Of a stretch of 64,000 nucleotides of DNA, positions 16,932 to 25,135 are shown piece after piece. Numbering within the stretch: the first letter of the stretch is position 1; every line of letters starts with the position of its first letter. The stretch comes from Rhodospirillaceae bacterium (GTDB taxonomy: Bacteria > Pseudomonadota > Alphaproteobacteria > DSM-16000 > Inquilinaceae), in NCBI GenBank assembly GCA_020638575.1, contig JACKIH010000003.1, forward strand, positions 2,213,501 through 2,277,500. Reading direction: 5' to 3'. The position numbers and the translations under genes are program-made. The notes below the pieces were generated by a model. The model was not told where the DNA came from. It did no database searches and saw nothing but the letters and a program-made list of their open reading frames with translations.

Positions 16932-16971
16932 TTCCGAATTCTATTGCCTGATCCTGGCCGATTATCCGGAA
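16932..16971. promoter_or_regulatory. Inverted repeat in the LysR/SDR divergent gap, possible operator
   Basis: TTCCG at 16932-16936 and its reverse complement CGGAA at 16967-16971 bracket an A+T-richer centre in the 112-base divergent promoter region. LysR regulators usually bind such a site (T-N11-A type dyads). The match is short, so this is only a candidate. Confidence 0.25.
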
Positions 16972-17028
16972 CGATGCCAGCGCCCATCTTCCCGGAAACG
17001 CAAACCGGACACGCAAAGGAGACGCGTC

Positions 17029-17766
17029 ATGAGCGATCACGACAGAGCCGCCATCGTCACCGGCGGCGCCAAGGGCATCGGGGCGGCGATCGCGCGCCGC
17101 CTGGCGGCGGACGGTATCGCAGTGGTCATCAACTATGCCCGCGACCGCGCCGGAGCGGCCGACGTGGTGGGCGAGATCGCAGCCGCCGGCGGCCGTGCCG
17201 TCGCGGTGCAGGCCGACCTGGGCGATCCGGCCGGTGCCAAAACCCTGTTCGATGCCGCCGAACGGGCCTTCGGGGGTGTGGACATCCTCGTCAACAATGC
17301 CGGGACGATGGCCCTGGCGCCGCTGGTCGATGCCACCGACGACCAGTTCGACCGCCAAATGGCCGTCAATCTGGGCGGCGTCTTCCGCGGCATGCGCGAA
17401 GCGGCCCGACGGCTGCGCGACGGCGGACGCATCGTCAGCCTGTCGAGCACCATCGTCGGCGTCTACTTCCCCACCTATGGCGTCTATGCCGCCACCAAGG
17501 CGGGCGTGGAGGCGATGACCCATGTGCTGGCCAAGGAACTGGGGCCGCGCCGCATCACCGTAAACGCGGTGGCGCCGGGGCCGGTGGAAACCGCCCTGTT
17601 CATGGAGGGCAAGTCAGACGCCCAGGTGGCCGGCATCGCCGGGATGATCCCCTTGGGCCGCCTCGGCCAGCCCGCCGACATCGCCGGGGTCGTGGCTTTC
17701 CTCGCCGGACCCGAGGGCGGCTGGGTGAACGGCCAGGTGATCCGCGCCAACGGCGGCATGCTCTGA
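17029..17766 (+). CDS. Short-chain dehydrogenase/reductase (3-oxoacyl-ACP reductase-like)
   Basis: A 245-residue NAD(P)-dependent SDR oxidoreductase. The cofactor loop TGGAKGIG is at residues 11-18, NNAG at 89-92, and the catalytic triad is Ser139/140, Tyr153 and Lys157 (YAATK). The PG motif and the usual C-terminal GGWVNGQVIRANGG close the fold. The basic residue after the second strand (NYARDR) suggests NADPH. The ATG at 17029 has AAGGAG 8 bases upstream. It is divergent from the LysR gene and probably under its control. Substrate unknown. Confidence 0.92.
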   Translation: MSDHDRAAIVTGGAKGIGAAIARRLAADGIAVVINYARDRAGAADVVGEIAAAGGRAVAVQADLGDPAGAKTLFDAAERAFGGVDILVNNAGTMALAPLVDATDDQFDRQMAVNLGGVFRGMREAARRLRDGGRIVSLSSTIVGVYFPTYGVYAATKAGVEAMTHVLAKELGPRRITVNAVAPGPVETALFMEGKSDAQVAGIAGMIPLGRLGQPADIAGVVAFLAGPEGGWVNGQVIRANGGML

Positions 17767-17853
17767 TCCCATTTCGGGCGGATACCACGTGCCCCGCCAG
17801 CGGCCGGTAGCGCGGTGCGCCGGCTGCCCCGGCCCGCTTGGCCGGATGCGTGC

Positions 17854-17879
17854 GGAACCATTGCGCCGGTGGTTGCGTT
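17854..17879 (+). promoter_or_regulatory. EcfG-type (general stress response) promoter
   Basis: GGAAC at 17854-17858 and CGTT at 17876-17879 are separated by 17 bases. This matches the alphaproteobacterial EcfG consensus GGAAC-N16/17-CGTT. The site lies 47 bases before the start of the 23-residue membrane peptide gene at 17926, a suitable leader length. Seen directly; activity is inferred. Confidence 0.6.
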
Positions 17880-17925
17880 CTACACCCACTCGCAACCGAA
17901 TTCATTGCCACCAAGGGAGGGCGCA

Positions 17926-17997
17926 ATGATCAACGGCATCATCTATCTGGTCGGTCTCGTCGTCGTCATCGGAGCGATCATCGGCTTGGTGACCTAA
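17926..17997 (+). CDS. 23-residue hydrophobic membrane peptide
   Basis: MINGIIYLVGLVVVIGAIIG is followed by LVT and a TAA stop. A strong ribosome site (AAGGGAGGG) lies 4-5 bases before the ATG. The peptide is one transmembrane helix with a polar N-terminal Asn. Very short one-helix proteins of this kind (IIYIVGLVVVI-like) are widespread in alphaproteobacteria and mostly unannotated. The upstream EcfG-type promoter suggests induction in the general stress response. A short G+C-rich hairpin (GCGGC-TTGC-GCCGC, 18000-18013) follows the stop. Confidence 0.6.
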   Translation: MINGIIYLVGLVVVIGAIIGLVT

Positions 17998-18017
17998 GGC
18001 GGCTTGCGCCGCTATTG

Positions 18018-18172
18018 GGTCGGTTCCGGCCGTTGCCGAGCAAGCCCCGTAGGGACTTGGGATGCCCTGCGGGCGTCCCTCGGCAACCCCTCCGCCGGCC
18101 ACCCGGTATTCTGCAATGGCTCGGGCGGCCGGGCGGGGGAGTGGGCTGGTGCAGCGTGATTGAGAAATGTCC
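18018..18172 (+). repeat. Palindromic element copy A, with an extra three-way-junction module
   Basis: This copy has the family head (GGTCGGTTCCGGC at 18018-18030), an imperfect long stem (18085-18105 with 18122-18145), the core TGCAATGGCTCGGG and the tail GGGCTGGTGCAGC then TGATTGAGAAATG. Between head and stem it carries an extra module at 18032-18087. There an outer 9-bp stem GTTGCCGAG/CTCGGCAAC encloses two hairpins, at 18041-18059 and 18060-18078. The copy fills the gap between the converging ends of the membrane peptide gene and azlD, where it may act as a two-way terminator. Confidence 0.8.
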
Positions 18173-18207
18173 TGACACCGTCCGGCAAAAGGTGAGGCGC
18201 CACCCCC

Positions 18208-18513
18208 TCACCCGGCGGACAGGTAGGTCCACAGGGCGGCGGTCGCCATCCCGGCAAGCATGGCCAGAACGCTGCTGCGGGTGCCCAGCACCACGACGGC
18301 GGCAAGCGCCACCGCCGCCCCTTCCCGCCAGCCGCCGCGGGCGAGACCGGACGCCACCAGTGCGGCGATCACCGAGATCGACAGCCCGTCGAGGAAGCGT
18401 TCGAACCGCCGCGTAATGGGGATGCGGGCGACCAGGGCCGGCCCGGCCGCGCGCGTCAGCAAGGTGACCAGGGCGGTCAACGCGATGGCCAGTCCCGCGG
18501 TCAAATCAGTCAT
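18208..18513 (-). CDS. azlD: AzlD-family branched-chain amino acid exporter subunit
   Basis: A 101-residue inner-membrane protein with three to four hydrophobic helices, the small partner of AzlC in branched-chain amino acid export. The typical start region TDLTAGLAIALTALVTLLTR and the Pro-containing IPITRRFERFLDG loop are present. Its ATG overlaps the end of azlC by 8 bases, so translation is coupled. The converging side is closed by palindromic element copy A. Confidence 0.88.
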   Translation of the reverse strand: MTDLTAGLAIALTALVTLLTRAAGPALVARIPITRRFERFLDGLSISVIAALVASGLARGGWREGAAVALAAVVVLGTRSSVLAMLAGMATAALWTYLSAG

Positions 18514-19228
18514 GCCGGCCCGCCAGGTGAACGCACCCGCCGACGAGCGCGGCCAGCAGAATGTTCCATCCGCCCGCCACGTACTGGCCGAACAGGACAG
18601 ACGCCACGGCCGCGCTGGCGACGGTGGCGATGGAGGCGCGGCGCGTCTGGCTCACCACGATGGCGCCGAAGAAGCTGATCATCACCACGTCGAACCCGAA
18701 CACCTCCGGCGATCCCAGCGATTGCCCGGTGAGGGCCCCCAGCGCCGTACCGCCGACCCAGGGAAACCACAGCACGACCCCGCTGCCCAGCAGCAGGCCG
18801 AGGTCGCGTTCGCCGCGCCGGTAGACCGGCAGCATGTCGGCAAAATTGACATCGGTGAGGAACCCCAGCGTCAGCAGGCGCCGGCCGAGCGAGATCCGGT
18901 TGAGCCAGGCGGCCAGTGCCGCCCCCATGATCACCATCCGGGCGTTCACCGCCAGCACCAGCAGGGCGAGCGATACGAAGGCCACCGGTGCCTGCCACAG
19001 GTCGAGCGTGGCGAACTGGGCGGCCCCGGCGAACACCACCGCACTCATGAGGATGGCTTGGGTGGCCGACATGCCCTGTTCGGTGGCGGCCACCCCGTAG
19101 GCGATGCCGAAGGGGGTGATGAAGACGGCGACCACCAGCGTCCGGCGCATCCCCCGCAGGATGCCGGCGAACGTGAAGGTGTAGGGGGATGCGGCGGTGG
19201 CCGGGGAGGGCGGGTCGGACTGAGCCAT
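18506..19228 (-). CDS. azlC: AzlC-family branched-chain amino acid transporter permease
   Basis: A 240-residue inner-membrane permease that works with AzlD to export branched-chain amino acids. After a short polar start come GMRRTLVVAVFITPFGIAYG and the conserved VFAGAAQFATLDLW, followed by further helices (LTDVNFADMLPVYRR, LWFPWVGGTALGAL). The ATG at 19228 gives MAQSDPP. The frame stays open far upstream through other genes, but that part lies antisense to known genes and was discarded. It lies 30 bases downstream of the adenosine kinase-like gene on the same strand. Confidence 0.9.
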   Translation of the reverse strand: MAQSDPPSPATAASPYTFTFAGILRGMRRTLVVAVFITPFGIAYGVAATEQGMSATQAILMSAVVFAGAAQFATLDLWQAPVAFVSLALLVLAVNARMVIMGAALAAWLNRISLGRRLLTLGFLTDVNFADMLPVYRRGERDLGLLLGSGVVLWFPWVGGTALGALTGQSLGSPEVFGFDVVMISFFGAIVVSQTRRASIATVASAAVASVLFGQYVAGGWNILLAALVGGCVHLAGRHD

Positions 19229-19257
19229 GGGCGTCGTTAGATCGCGGCGCGGCACCG

Positions 19258-20268
19258 CTACGACATCTTCGCGGCCACCAGGCTCGCCAGGTCGACTTCC
19301 GGCCGGGCACCGTAGTGGCCGATCACCTCGGCCGCCGTGATGCTGCCGATCTCGCCGCATTCGGCCAGGTGCAGGCCCTTCAGGTAGCCCGACAGGAAAC
19401 CGGCGGCGTACTGGTCGCCGGCCCCGGTGGTATCCACCAGATGGCGCACCGGCTGGGCCGGCACCTCGAACAGGGTCGGCCCGTGCATCACCAGCGAGCC
19501 CTTGGCCGACCGCGTGATCGCCACCACCTCGCACAGCCCCCGCACCTCGTCGAATGCCTCTTCCAGGGTGGAGGTGCCGAACAGCACCTGCATCTCGTTC
19601 TCGTTGCCGAACAGGATGTCGACATGGCCGTCGATGAGGGCGCGGAATTCCGGGCCGTGGCGCTCCACGCAAAACGTGTCCGACAGCGTCAGCGCCACCT
19701 CGCGGCCGGCGGCATGGGCGGCCCGCGCGGCCTTCTCGAACGCCGCCTGGGCTTCCGGCCGGTCGAACAGGTAGCCTTCCAGATAGGTGATGCGGGCCGA
19801 CGCGATCATCTGCGGATCCACGTCCTCCGGCCCCAGGAACACCGACGCGCCGAGGAAGGTGTTCATGGTGCGCTGGGCATCCGGCGTCACCAGCACCAGC
19901 GAGCGCGCCGTGGGCGCCACCTCCTCGGGCAGCGGCGGCGTCTCGTAGGCCACGCCGATGGCCTGGATATCGTGGCGGAACACCTCGCCCAGCGTGTCTT
20001 CGGAGACCTTGCCGATGAACGCCACCTTGGCCCCCAGGCTGGCCAGCCCGGCCATGGTGTTGGCTGCCGAGCCGCCGGACATCTCCATGCCTGGCCCCAT
20101 GCGCTCGTAAAGCTCTTCGGCCCGCGCGGCGTCGATCAGTGCCATGCTGCCCTTGACCAGTCCCTCGGCGGCGACGAAGGCGTCGTCCTCGCTGGAGATC
20201 ACGTCGACGATGGCATTGCCGATGCCGATGACATCGTAGCGCGAAGCGGTCTTGGTGGTGGCGGGCAT
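19258..20268 (-). CDS. PfkB-family carbohydrate/adenosine kinase
   Basis: A 336-residue ribokinase-superfamily kinase, closest in look to alphaproteobacterial adenosine kinases. Landmarks: the start YDVIGIGNAIVDVIS, the GGSAANTMAGLASLG substrate loop near residue 60, the NENEMQVLFG region, and the catalytic anion hole DTTGAGDQYAAGF near residue 290. The probable reaction is ATP-dependent phosphorylation of adenosine or a related nucleoside or sugar, in the cytoplasm. The ATG at 20268 matches the family start. It is divergent from the bactofilin gene over a 226-base gap. Confidence 0.9.
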   Translation of the reverse strand: MPATTKTASRYDVIGIGNAIVDVISSEDDAFVAAEGLVKGSMALIDAARAEELYERMGPGMEMSGGSAANTMAGLASLGAKVAFIGKVSEDTLGEVFRHDIQAIGVAYETPPLPEEVAPTARSLVLVTPDAQRTMNTFLGASVFLGPEDVDPQMIASARITYLEGYLFDRPEAQAAFEKAARAAHAAGREVALTLSDTFCVERHGPEFRALIDGHVDILFGNENEMQVLFGTSTLEEAFDEVRGLCEVVAITRSAKGSLVMHGPTLFEVPAQPVRHLVDTTGAGDQYAAGFLSGYLKGLHLAECGEIGSITAAEVIGHYGARPEVDLASLVAAKMS

Positions 20269-20494
20269 GGCGGTCCAGGGCCTTTCGCTGGCGGTATCGG
20301 TGGGGCGCCAGCATAGGCTGGACCTGGGGTTGCGCAATCGCCAAACATGCGCCAACGGGCGCCGGCACGCCGCTTTCGCCGGCAATTGCGTAGGCCGCGA
20401 ACAATGGTGGCATCGCCGCGTAGCGAGCGCTAGGGTCGGGGGAATGCGCGCGCGCAGGTGCGACCGTTGACATGCCAACCGAGGTAGAAGACAG

Positions 20495-21226
20495 GTGTTC
20501 CGTCGCCGCCACCCAGGCTCGCCGTCGCAAGACGACCGCAGCCATGAGCCGCCGGCCCGGCCGTATGGCCCGTCGGGCGCAGGCGAAACCGCCGCCACCC
20601 CCGTTGAAAGCGCACAGCAAGGACCTGCCATGAAGTCTCCCAGCACTCCCCTTCCGTCGGAGCTTTCGCGTCGGGGCGGCGTCGACATGCCCGGTGCCCG
20701 CCGCCGCTTCGGCGAGCCCGATCCCGAACCGATGCCCGCCAGCGCGCCGCCCAGCACCCCCGCGCCGGACCGCGAGCCCGCCGGCGAGATGAGCTCGCGC
20801 CGCCTGCTGGTCGGCCGCGAGATCTCGCTGGCCGGCGAGATCAACTCCTGCGACCACCTGGTGGTCGAAGGGCGAATCGAAGCCAAGCTGAAGGACTGCC
20901 GCATCATCGAAGTGGCCGACGGCGGCATCTTCAAGGGTTCGGCAGACATCGAGCAGGCGGATATCGGCGGCCGCTTCGACGGCGACCTGTCGGTGCGCGG
21001 CCGCCTGAAGATCCGCGGCTCCGGCGTGATTTCCGGCAATGTGCGCTACGGCGAGCTGGAGGTGGAAGTCGGCGGCCGCCTGATCGGCACCATGGAGCCG
21101 CTGGACCAGGGCACTTCGGCGTCTGCGCCGGTGCCGCCGCCGCCGCCCGCGCCGCGACCGGCCATCCCCGACCTCGACACGGTCTCGCGCAGCTACGACT
21201 CGCCGGGCGGCGACGCCCCGGAATGA
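20495..21226 (+). CDS. Bactofilin (polymer-forming cytoskeletal protein)
   Basis: A 243-residue protein with a central beta-helical bactofilin domain at about residues 105-215 (REISLAGEINSCDHLVVEGR, ADGGIFKGSADIEQADIGGR, GDLSVRGRLKIRGSGVISGN). Disordered Pro-rich ends flank it. Bactofilins assemble into filaments at the membrane and help shape cell wall growth or stalks. A GTG start at 20495 gives MFRRR, like other family members. A later ATG at 20630 with AAGGA upstream, together with a TTGACA at 20467, makes a shorter protein possible. The stop overlaps the next lipoprotein gene by 4 bases. Confidence 0.9.
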   Translation: MFRRRHPGSPSQDDRSHEPPARPYGPSGAGETAATPVESAQQGPAMKSPSTPLPSELSRRGGVDMPGARRRFGEPDPEPMPASAPPSTPAPDREPAGEMSSRRLLVGREISLAGEINSCDHLVVEGRIEAKLKDCRIIEVADGGIFKGSADIEQADIGGRFDGDLSVRGRLKIRGSGVISGNVRYGELEVEVGGRLIGTMEPLDQGTSASAPVPPPPPAPRPAIPDLDTVSRSYDSPGGDAPE

Positions 21227-21591
21227 TCGGTACCGCGGGTCGCGCCTGCGGGGCCTGGCTGGCGGCAGCGCTGCTGCTCGCCGCCTGCCAGACCGCGGGC
21301 GGCCATCGAGCGGTATCGGTGTCGCCGGGCGATCTGGAGGGCGCGCCGCCCTCCAATGTCCTCGCCCTCTTGGGCGAACCGGAGTTGCGCCGCACCGAGC
21401 CGCCGGCGGAGGTGTGGCAGTACCGCACCGAACGTTGCGTGGCCGATATCTACCTGCGCCAGGACGGAGCGGCCCAGCGGGTGGTCTATATCGAGACGCG
21501 CTCGCCCAACGCCGCCACCGTGCCGGCCGCCGGCTGCCTGCAGGACATCGCCACCGTGCGCGCCAGCGGCGGCGCGACGGGGCGGAGCTAG
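21223..21591 (+). CDS. Small lipoprotein, SmpA/OmlA-like fold suspected
   Basis: A 122-residue secreted lipoprotein. The N-terminus has a short basic start, a hydrophobic segment and the lipobox LLAAC at about residues 18-22. The mature part has LALLGEPELRRTEPPAEVWQ followed by CVADIYL. This is typical of small outer-membrane lipoproteins with a BamE/SmpA-like two-layer fold, an inference from pattern only. It is translationally coupled (ATGA) to the bactofilin gene. It converges on nth with 12 bases between stops. Confidence 0.75.
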   Translation: MIGTAGRACGAWLAAALLLAACQTAGGHRAVSVSPGDLEGAPPSNVLALLGEPELRRTEPPAEVWQYRTERCVADIYLRQDGAAQRVVYIETRSPNAATVPAAGCLQDIATVRASGGATGRS

Positions 21592-21603
21592 AACGAAAAA
21601 ACC

Positions 21604-22332
21604 TTAGACCGGGCGACTCCGCTTGGCGGCCGGCTTGCGGCGCGGTGCGGCGGCCGGGGCCTTGCTGCCCGGCGTCAGGTCGGCGATGCCCGGTCTCACC
21701 TTGTCCGGCCATTGGCAGAGGTCGGCGAGGGCGCAGGCCGGGCAGGCCGGTGCGCGCGCCTTGCAGGTGTAGCGGCCGTGCAGGATCAGCCAGTGGTGGG
21801 CGTGCAGCCGCCAGCGCTGCGGCACCACCTGGAGCAGGCACTGTTCCACCTTGTCCGGCGTCTTGCCCGGCGCCAGCCCGGTGCGGTTGGCCACCCGGAA
21901 GATGTGGGTGTCCACGGCGATGGTGGGCTCGCCGAAGGCCACGTTCAGCACCACGTTGGCGGTCTTGCGCCCCACCCCCGGCAAGGCTTCCAGGGCGGCG
22001 CGGTCGCGCGGCACCCGGCCGCCGTGCTGGGCCACCAGGATCTCGCACAGTGCGATCACGTTTTTGGCCTTGGTGTTGAAGAGGCCGACGGTGCGGATGT
22101 GGTGGCGCACGCCCTCCTCGCCCAGCTTCAGCATGCCTGCGGCCGTATCGGCGGCGGCGAACAGCCCGCGCGTGGCCTTGTTGACGCCGGCATCCGTCGC
22201 CTGGGCCGACAGCACCACCGCCACCAGCAAGGTGAAAGGCGAGGTGTACTCAAGCTCGCTCTTCGGCTCCGGATTGGCGGCGGCCAGCCTGGCAAACAGG
22301 GTGTCGATGGCGTCCGGCGACAAGGTGGTCAT
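21604..22332 (-). CDS. nth: Endonuclease III (base excision repair)
   Basis: DNA glycosylase/AP lyase that removes oxidised pyrimidines. The 242-residue product has the helix-hairpin-helix LPGVGRKTANVV with catalytic Lys123, the catalytic Asp141 in VDTHIFR, and a [4Fe-4S] loop C190-x6-C197-x2-C200-x5-C206. The C-terminal 30 residues are a Lys/Arg/Pro-rich tail beyond the usual end. The start at 22332 (MTTLSPDAIDTLF) fits the family. The nuclease-fold gene on the other strand starts 113 bases away. Confidence 0.95.
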   Translation of the reverse strand: MTTLSPDAIDTLFARLAAANPEPKSELEYTSPFTLLVAVVLSAQATDAGVNKATRGLFAAADTAAGMLKLGEEGVRHHIRTVGLFNTKAKNVIALCEILVAQHGGRVPRDRAALEALPGVGRKTANVVLNVAFGEPTIAVDTHIFRVANRTGLAPGKTPDKVEQCLLQVVPQRWRLHAHHWLILHGRYTCKARAPACPACALADLCQWPDKVRPGIADLTPGSKAPAAAPRRKPAAKRSRPV

Positions 22333-22445
22333 GGCGTATCCGGCGGGCGTGGGGGCCCGGCAGATCCGGACCGCATCCCCCTGATAGCGCGCGTCCGCCC
22401 GATCGGCTACGGTCTGGGGGTCCGCGCACCAGTCCGAAACCCGCC

Positions 22446-23273
22446 ATGGCCCGTTTTTCGCCGCTCCGCCGCTGGGCCGGCCGGATCGCCGCCAGCCTCC
22501 TGATGACCGCATCGGCCCAGGGCCTCGCCCAGGACGGGCCGCCGGTGCTGCCCGACGGCTTGCGGGAAATCGCCGGCGGCGTGGTGCGCCGGGTGATCGA
22601 CGGCGACACGGTGGTGCTCGAAGACGGCCGCCAGGTGCGGCTGGTCGGCACCCAGGCACCCAAGCTGCCGCTGGGCCGGCCGGGCTACCCCACCTGGCCG
22701 CTGGCGGAGGAGTCGCGGGCGGCCTTGGTGGAACTGGTGGACGGCGCGCCGGTGCGCCTCTACGCCGGCGGCCGCGACATGGACCGCCACGGCCGCACGC
22801 TCGCCCACCTGGTGCGGGCGTCGGACGGGCTGTGGGTGCAAGGCGAGATGCTGCGCCGCGGCCTGGCGCGCGTCTACACCTTCGCCGACAACCGCAGCGC
22901 CACCGCGGCGCTCTATGCCGCGGAGCGGGCGGCGCGGGCGGCCGGGCGCGGCATCTGGGCGCTCGCCTATTATGCGGTGCGCACGCCGGACGGCGTGGGC
23001 GGCGATATCGACAGCTTCCAGATCGTCGCCGGCCGGGTGCTGGAGGCCGCCGAGGTGCGCGGCCGCGTTTTTCTCAACTTCGGACGGAACTGGCGCACCG
23101 ATTTCACCGTTACCATCCCACCCGAAGCCCGCGACCTGTTCGCCGCGGCCGGGCTGGACCCGCTGGCGCTGGAGGGCCGGCGCATCCGCGTCCGCGGCTG
23201 GATCGAAAGCTACAACGGACCAGAGATCACCGCCGATCACCCCGAAATGATTGAGGTCGAGCCGCCGGATTGA
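22446..23273 (+). CDS. Secreted thermonuclease (SNase)-like protein
   Basis: A 275-residue protein with a signal peptide (residues 1-28, cut probably after AQGLAQ). An SNase-like OB-fold domain covers about 45-180 (GVVRRVIDGDTVVLEDGRQV, VRLVGTQAPKLP, DRHGRTLAHLV, EMLRRGLARVYTF, ERAARAAGRGIWA). The second half (190-270) is an added beta-rich domain of unknown role. The catalytic Arg/Glu of true micrococcal nuclease cannot be assigned with certainty, so enzyme activity is uncertain. Confidence 0.82.
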   Translation: MARFSPLRRWAGRIAASLLMTASAQGLAQDGPPVLPDGLREIAGGVVRRVIDGDTVVLEDGRQVRLVGTQAPKLPLGRPGYPTWPLAEESRAALVELVDGAPVRLYAGGRDMDRHGRTLAHLVRASDGLWVQGEMLRRGLARVYTFADNRSATAALYAAERAARAAGRGIWALAYYAVRTPDGVGGDIDSFQIVAGRVLEAAEVRGRVFLNFGRNWRTDFTVTIPPEARDLFAAAGLDPLALEGRRIRVRGWIESYNGPEITADHPEMIEVEPPD

Positions 23274-23392
23274 ACCTGCGGTCGTGCTATCCCGGGGCGC
23301 GGCGACGCAACGCGCCGCGGACGCCGAGCACCCCTTGCCGGGCGGGTGGCAATGACCAACAATCCTCCCCATCGTCAGCGACCGAAATCCGC

Positions 23393-24349
23393 ATGCCCCG
23401 CGACACGATCTTCCCGCCGATCGAACCCTACCTGACCGGCTACCTCCCCGTGGACCAGCCGCACCGCCTCTATTGGGAGCAGAGCGGCAACCCCAACGGT
23501 GCGCCGGCGGTGTTCCTGCACGGCGGACCGGGGGCGGGCGCCTCGCCGATCCACCGCCGCCTGTTCGACCCCACGCATTACCGGATCGTGGTGTTCGACC
23601 AGCGCGGCGCCGGTCGCTCGCGGCCGCTTGGCGAAATCGCGGAGAACACCACAGACCACCTGGTCGCCGATGTGGAAGCGCTGCGCGAGCACCTGGGGAT
23701 CGAGCGCTGGCACGTGTTCGGCGGAAGCTGGGGCAGCACCCTGGCGCTCGCCTACGCCGAAGCGCACCCCGACCGCTGTGCCTCGATCATCCTGCGCGGC
23801 ATCTTCTTGATGCGGCGGCGCGAGATCGACTGGTTTCTCTACGGCATGGGGACGATCTTCCCCGAAGCCTGGCGCCAGTTCGCCCACCACATTCCGCCCG
23901 AAGAGCGCCACGACCTGCTGGAAGCCTATTACCGCCGGCTGATCGACCGCGATCCCCGGGTGCACATGCCGGCGGCACGCGCCTGGAGCCTCTATGAAGG
24001 GGCCTGCTCCACCCTGCTGCCCAACCCCGACAACCTGGCCGCCGCCAGCGAGGACACTCACGCGATTGGACTTGCGCGCATCGAGGCGCACTATTTCCGC
24101 AACAACGTTCTCACCCCGGAAACCCGGCTGCTGGACGACATCGACAAGATCCGCAAGATTCCAGGAGTGATCGTGCAAGGCCGCTACGACGTGGTCTGCC
24201 CCATCGTGACGGCGGATTCGCTGCACCGGGCATGGCCCGAAGCGCGCTACGTGATCGTGCCCGATGCCGGCCACTCCGCCATGGAGCCGGGCATCCGCAC
24301 GGCGCTGATCGAGGCGAGCCAACGGTTCCGGGCGATCCCGACGATCTAG
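23393..24349 (+). CDS. pip: Proline iminopeptidase
   Basis: A 318-residue alpha/beta hydrolase of peptidase family S33 that releases N-terminal proline from peptides. It shows the start FPPIEPYLTGYLPVDQPHRL, the oxyanion motif HGGPG, the family strand FDQRGAGRS, the nucleophile elbow GGSWGS and the late Asp and His (GRYDVVCP; PDAGHS). The length is as usual for bacterial monomeric Pip. The ATG at 23393 was chosen by family start. It is followed closely by the NUDIX gene. Confidence 0.94.
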   Translation: MPRDTIFPPIEPYLTGYLPVDQPHRLYWEQSGNPNGAPAVFLHGGPGAGASPIHRRLFDPTHYRIVVFDQRGAGRSRPLGEIAENTTDHLVADVEALREHLGIERWHVFGGSWGSTLALAYAEAHPDRCASIILRGIFLMRRREIDWFLYGMGTIFPEAWRQFAHHIPPEERHDLLEAYYRRLIDRDPRVHMPAARAWSLYEGACSTLLPNPDNLAAASEDTHAIGLARIEAHYFRNNVLTPETRLLDDIDKIRKIPGVIVQGRYDVVCPIVTADSLHRAWPEARYVIVPDAGHSAMEPGIRTALIEASQRFRAIPTI

Positions 24350-24414
24350 GGGCCGCGCGGGAAGAACCGCAGCCCTCGCAGCGGCACGGCACGGCAGACC
24401 GGGGGACAGTGCCG

Positions 24415-25014
24415 ATGGCCGACCTTTCCGACCCGCCCTCGCCGGCCGCGCTCGCGGACGACGAACCGTTGCATGGCCCCTCGGTGCGCCAGGTGCCGGA
24501 CGGCGACGACCGGCCGCGCCTGGTGTGCCCCGATTGCGGCTTCATCGCCTACGAGAACCCCAAGATCGTGGTGGGCAGCGTCGCCGCCTGGCAGGGCCGG
24601 GTGCTGCTGTGCCGCCGCGCCATCGAGCCGCGCACCGGCTTCTGGACGCTGCCCGCCGGCTACCTGGAACTGAACGAGACCAGCGAGGCCGGCGCGCTCC
24701 GCGAAGCCTGGGAGGAGGCGCGCGCACGCCTGGCGCTGGATGGGCTGCTGGCGGTCTACAACATCCCGCGCATCAGCCAGGTCCAGCTCATTTACCGCGC
24801 CCGCCTGCTCGACCCCGATGTGGCCGCCGGGCCCGAGAGCAGCGAGGTCGGCCTGTTCGCCTGGGAGGACGTGCCGTGGGGCGAGATCGCCTTCCCGACG
24901 GTGCACTGGGCACTGCATCAATGGCATGCCGGGGCGGACCGCCCGCTGGGTCCCGCGGCAGGCAATCCGGCGTCCCCCACCTTCGATATGAGACCCGGTA
25001 AGTCTCTGGTATAG
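24415..25014 (+). CDS. NUDIX hydrolase with zinc-ribbon-like start
   Basis: A 199-residue hydrolase. A CPDCG knuckle and the FIAYENPK strand (residues 39-52) precede the NUDIX fold. The Nudix box runs from GYLELNETSEAGALREAWEE, matching GX5EX7REUXEE. This layout is shared with ADP-ribose or NADH pyrophosphatase-like enzymes; the substrate is not certain. The ATG at 24415 starts after a plausible GGGGGACAG. The gene lies 65 bases downstream of pip on the same strand. Confidence 0.9.
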   Translation: MADLSDPPSPAALADDEPLHGPSVRQVPDGDDRPRLVCPDCGFIAYENPKIVVGSVAAWQGRVLLCRRAIEPRTGFWTLPAGYLELNETSEAGALREAWEEARARLALDGLLAVYNIPRISQVQLIYRARLLDPDVAAGPESSEVGLFAWEDVPWGEIAFPTVHWALHQWHAGADRPLGPAAGNPASPTFDMRPGKSLV

Positions 25015-25135
25015 AGTCAAAAACCTGCCAGATGAACTTCAGCAGTCTCGGCAAGAAATATGCGGAACCATTTGACAAGCCGCAGATTCCTGCGCAGAGT
25101 GCTTGTCAAGGAACGCGTTCTACGTTGGTCGAGGT

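Noticed and set aside
24350..25135. Possible tRNA or small RNA in gaps around the NUDIX and panE genes
   Set aside because: No acceptor/T-arm pattern or stable cloverleaf could be found by eye. The same search of other gaps in the window was also negative.
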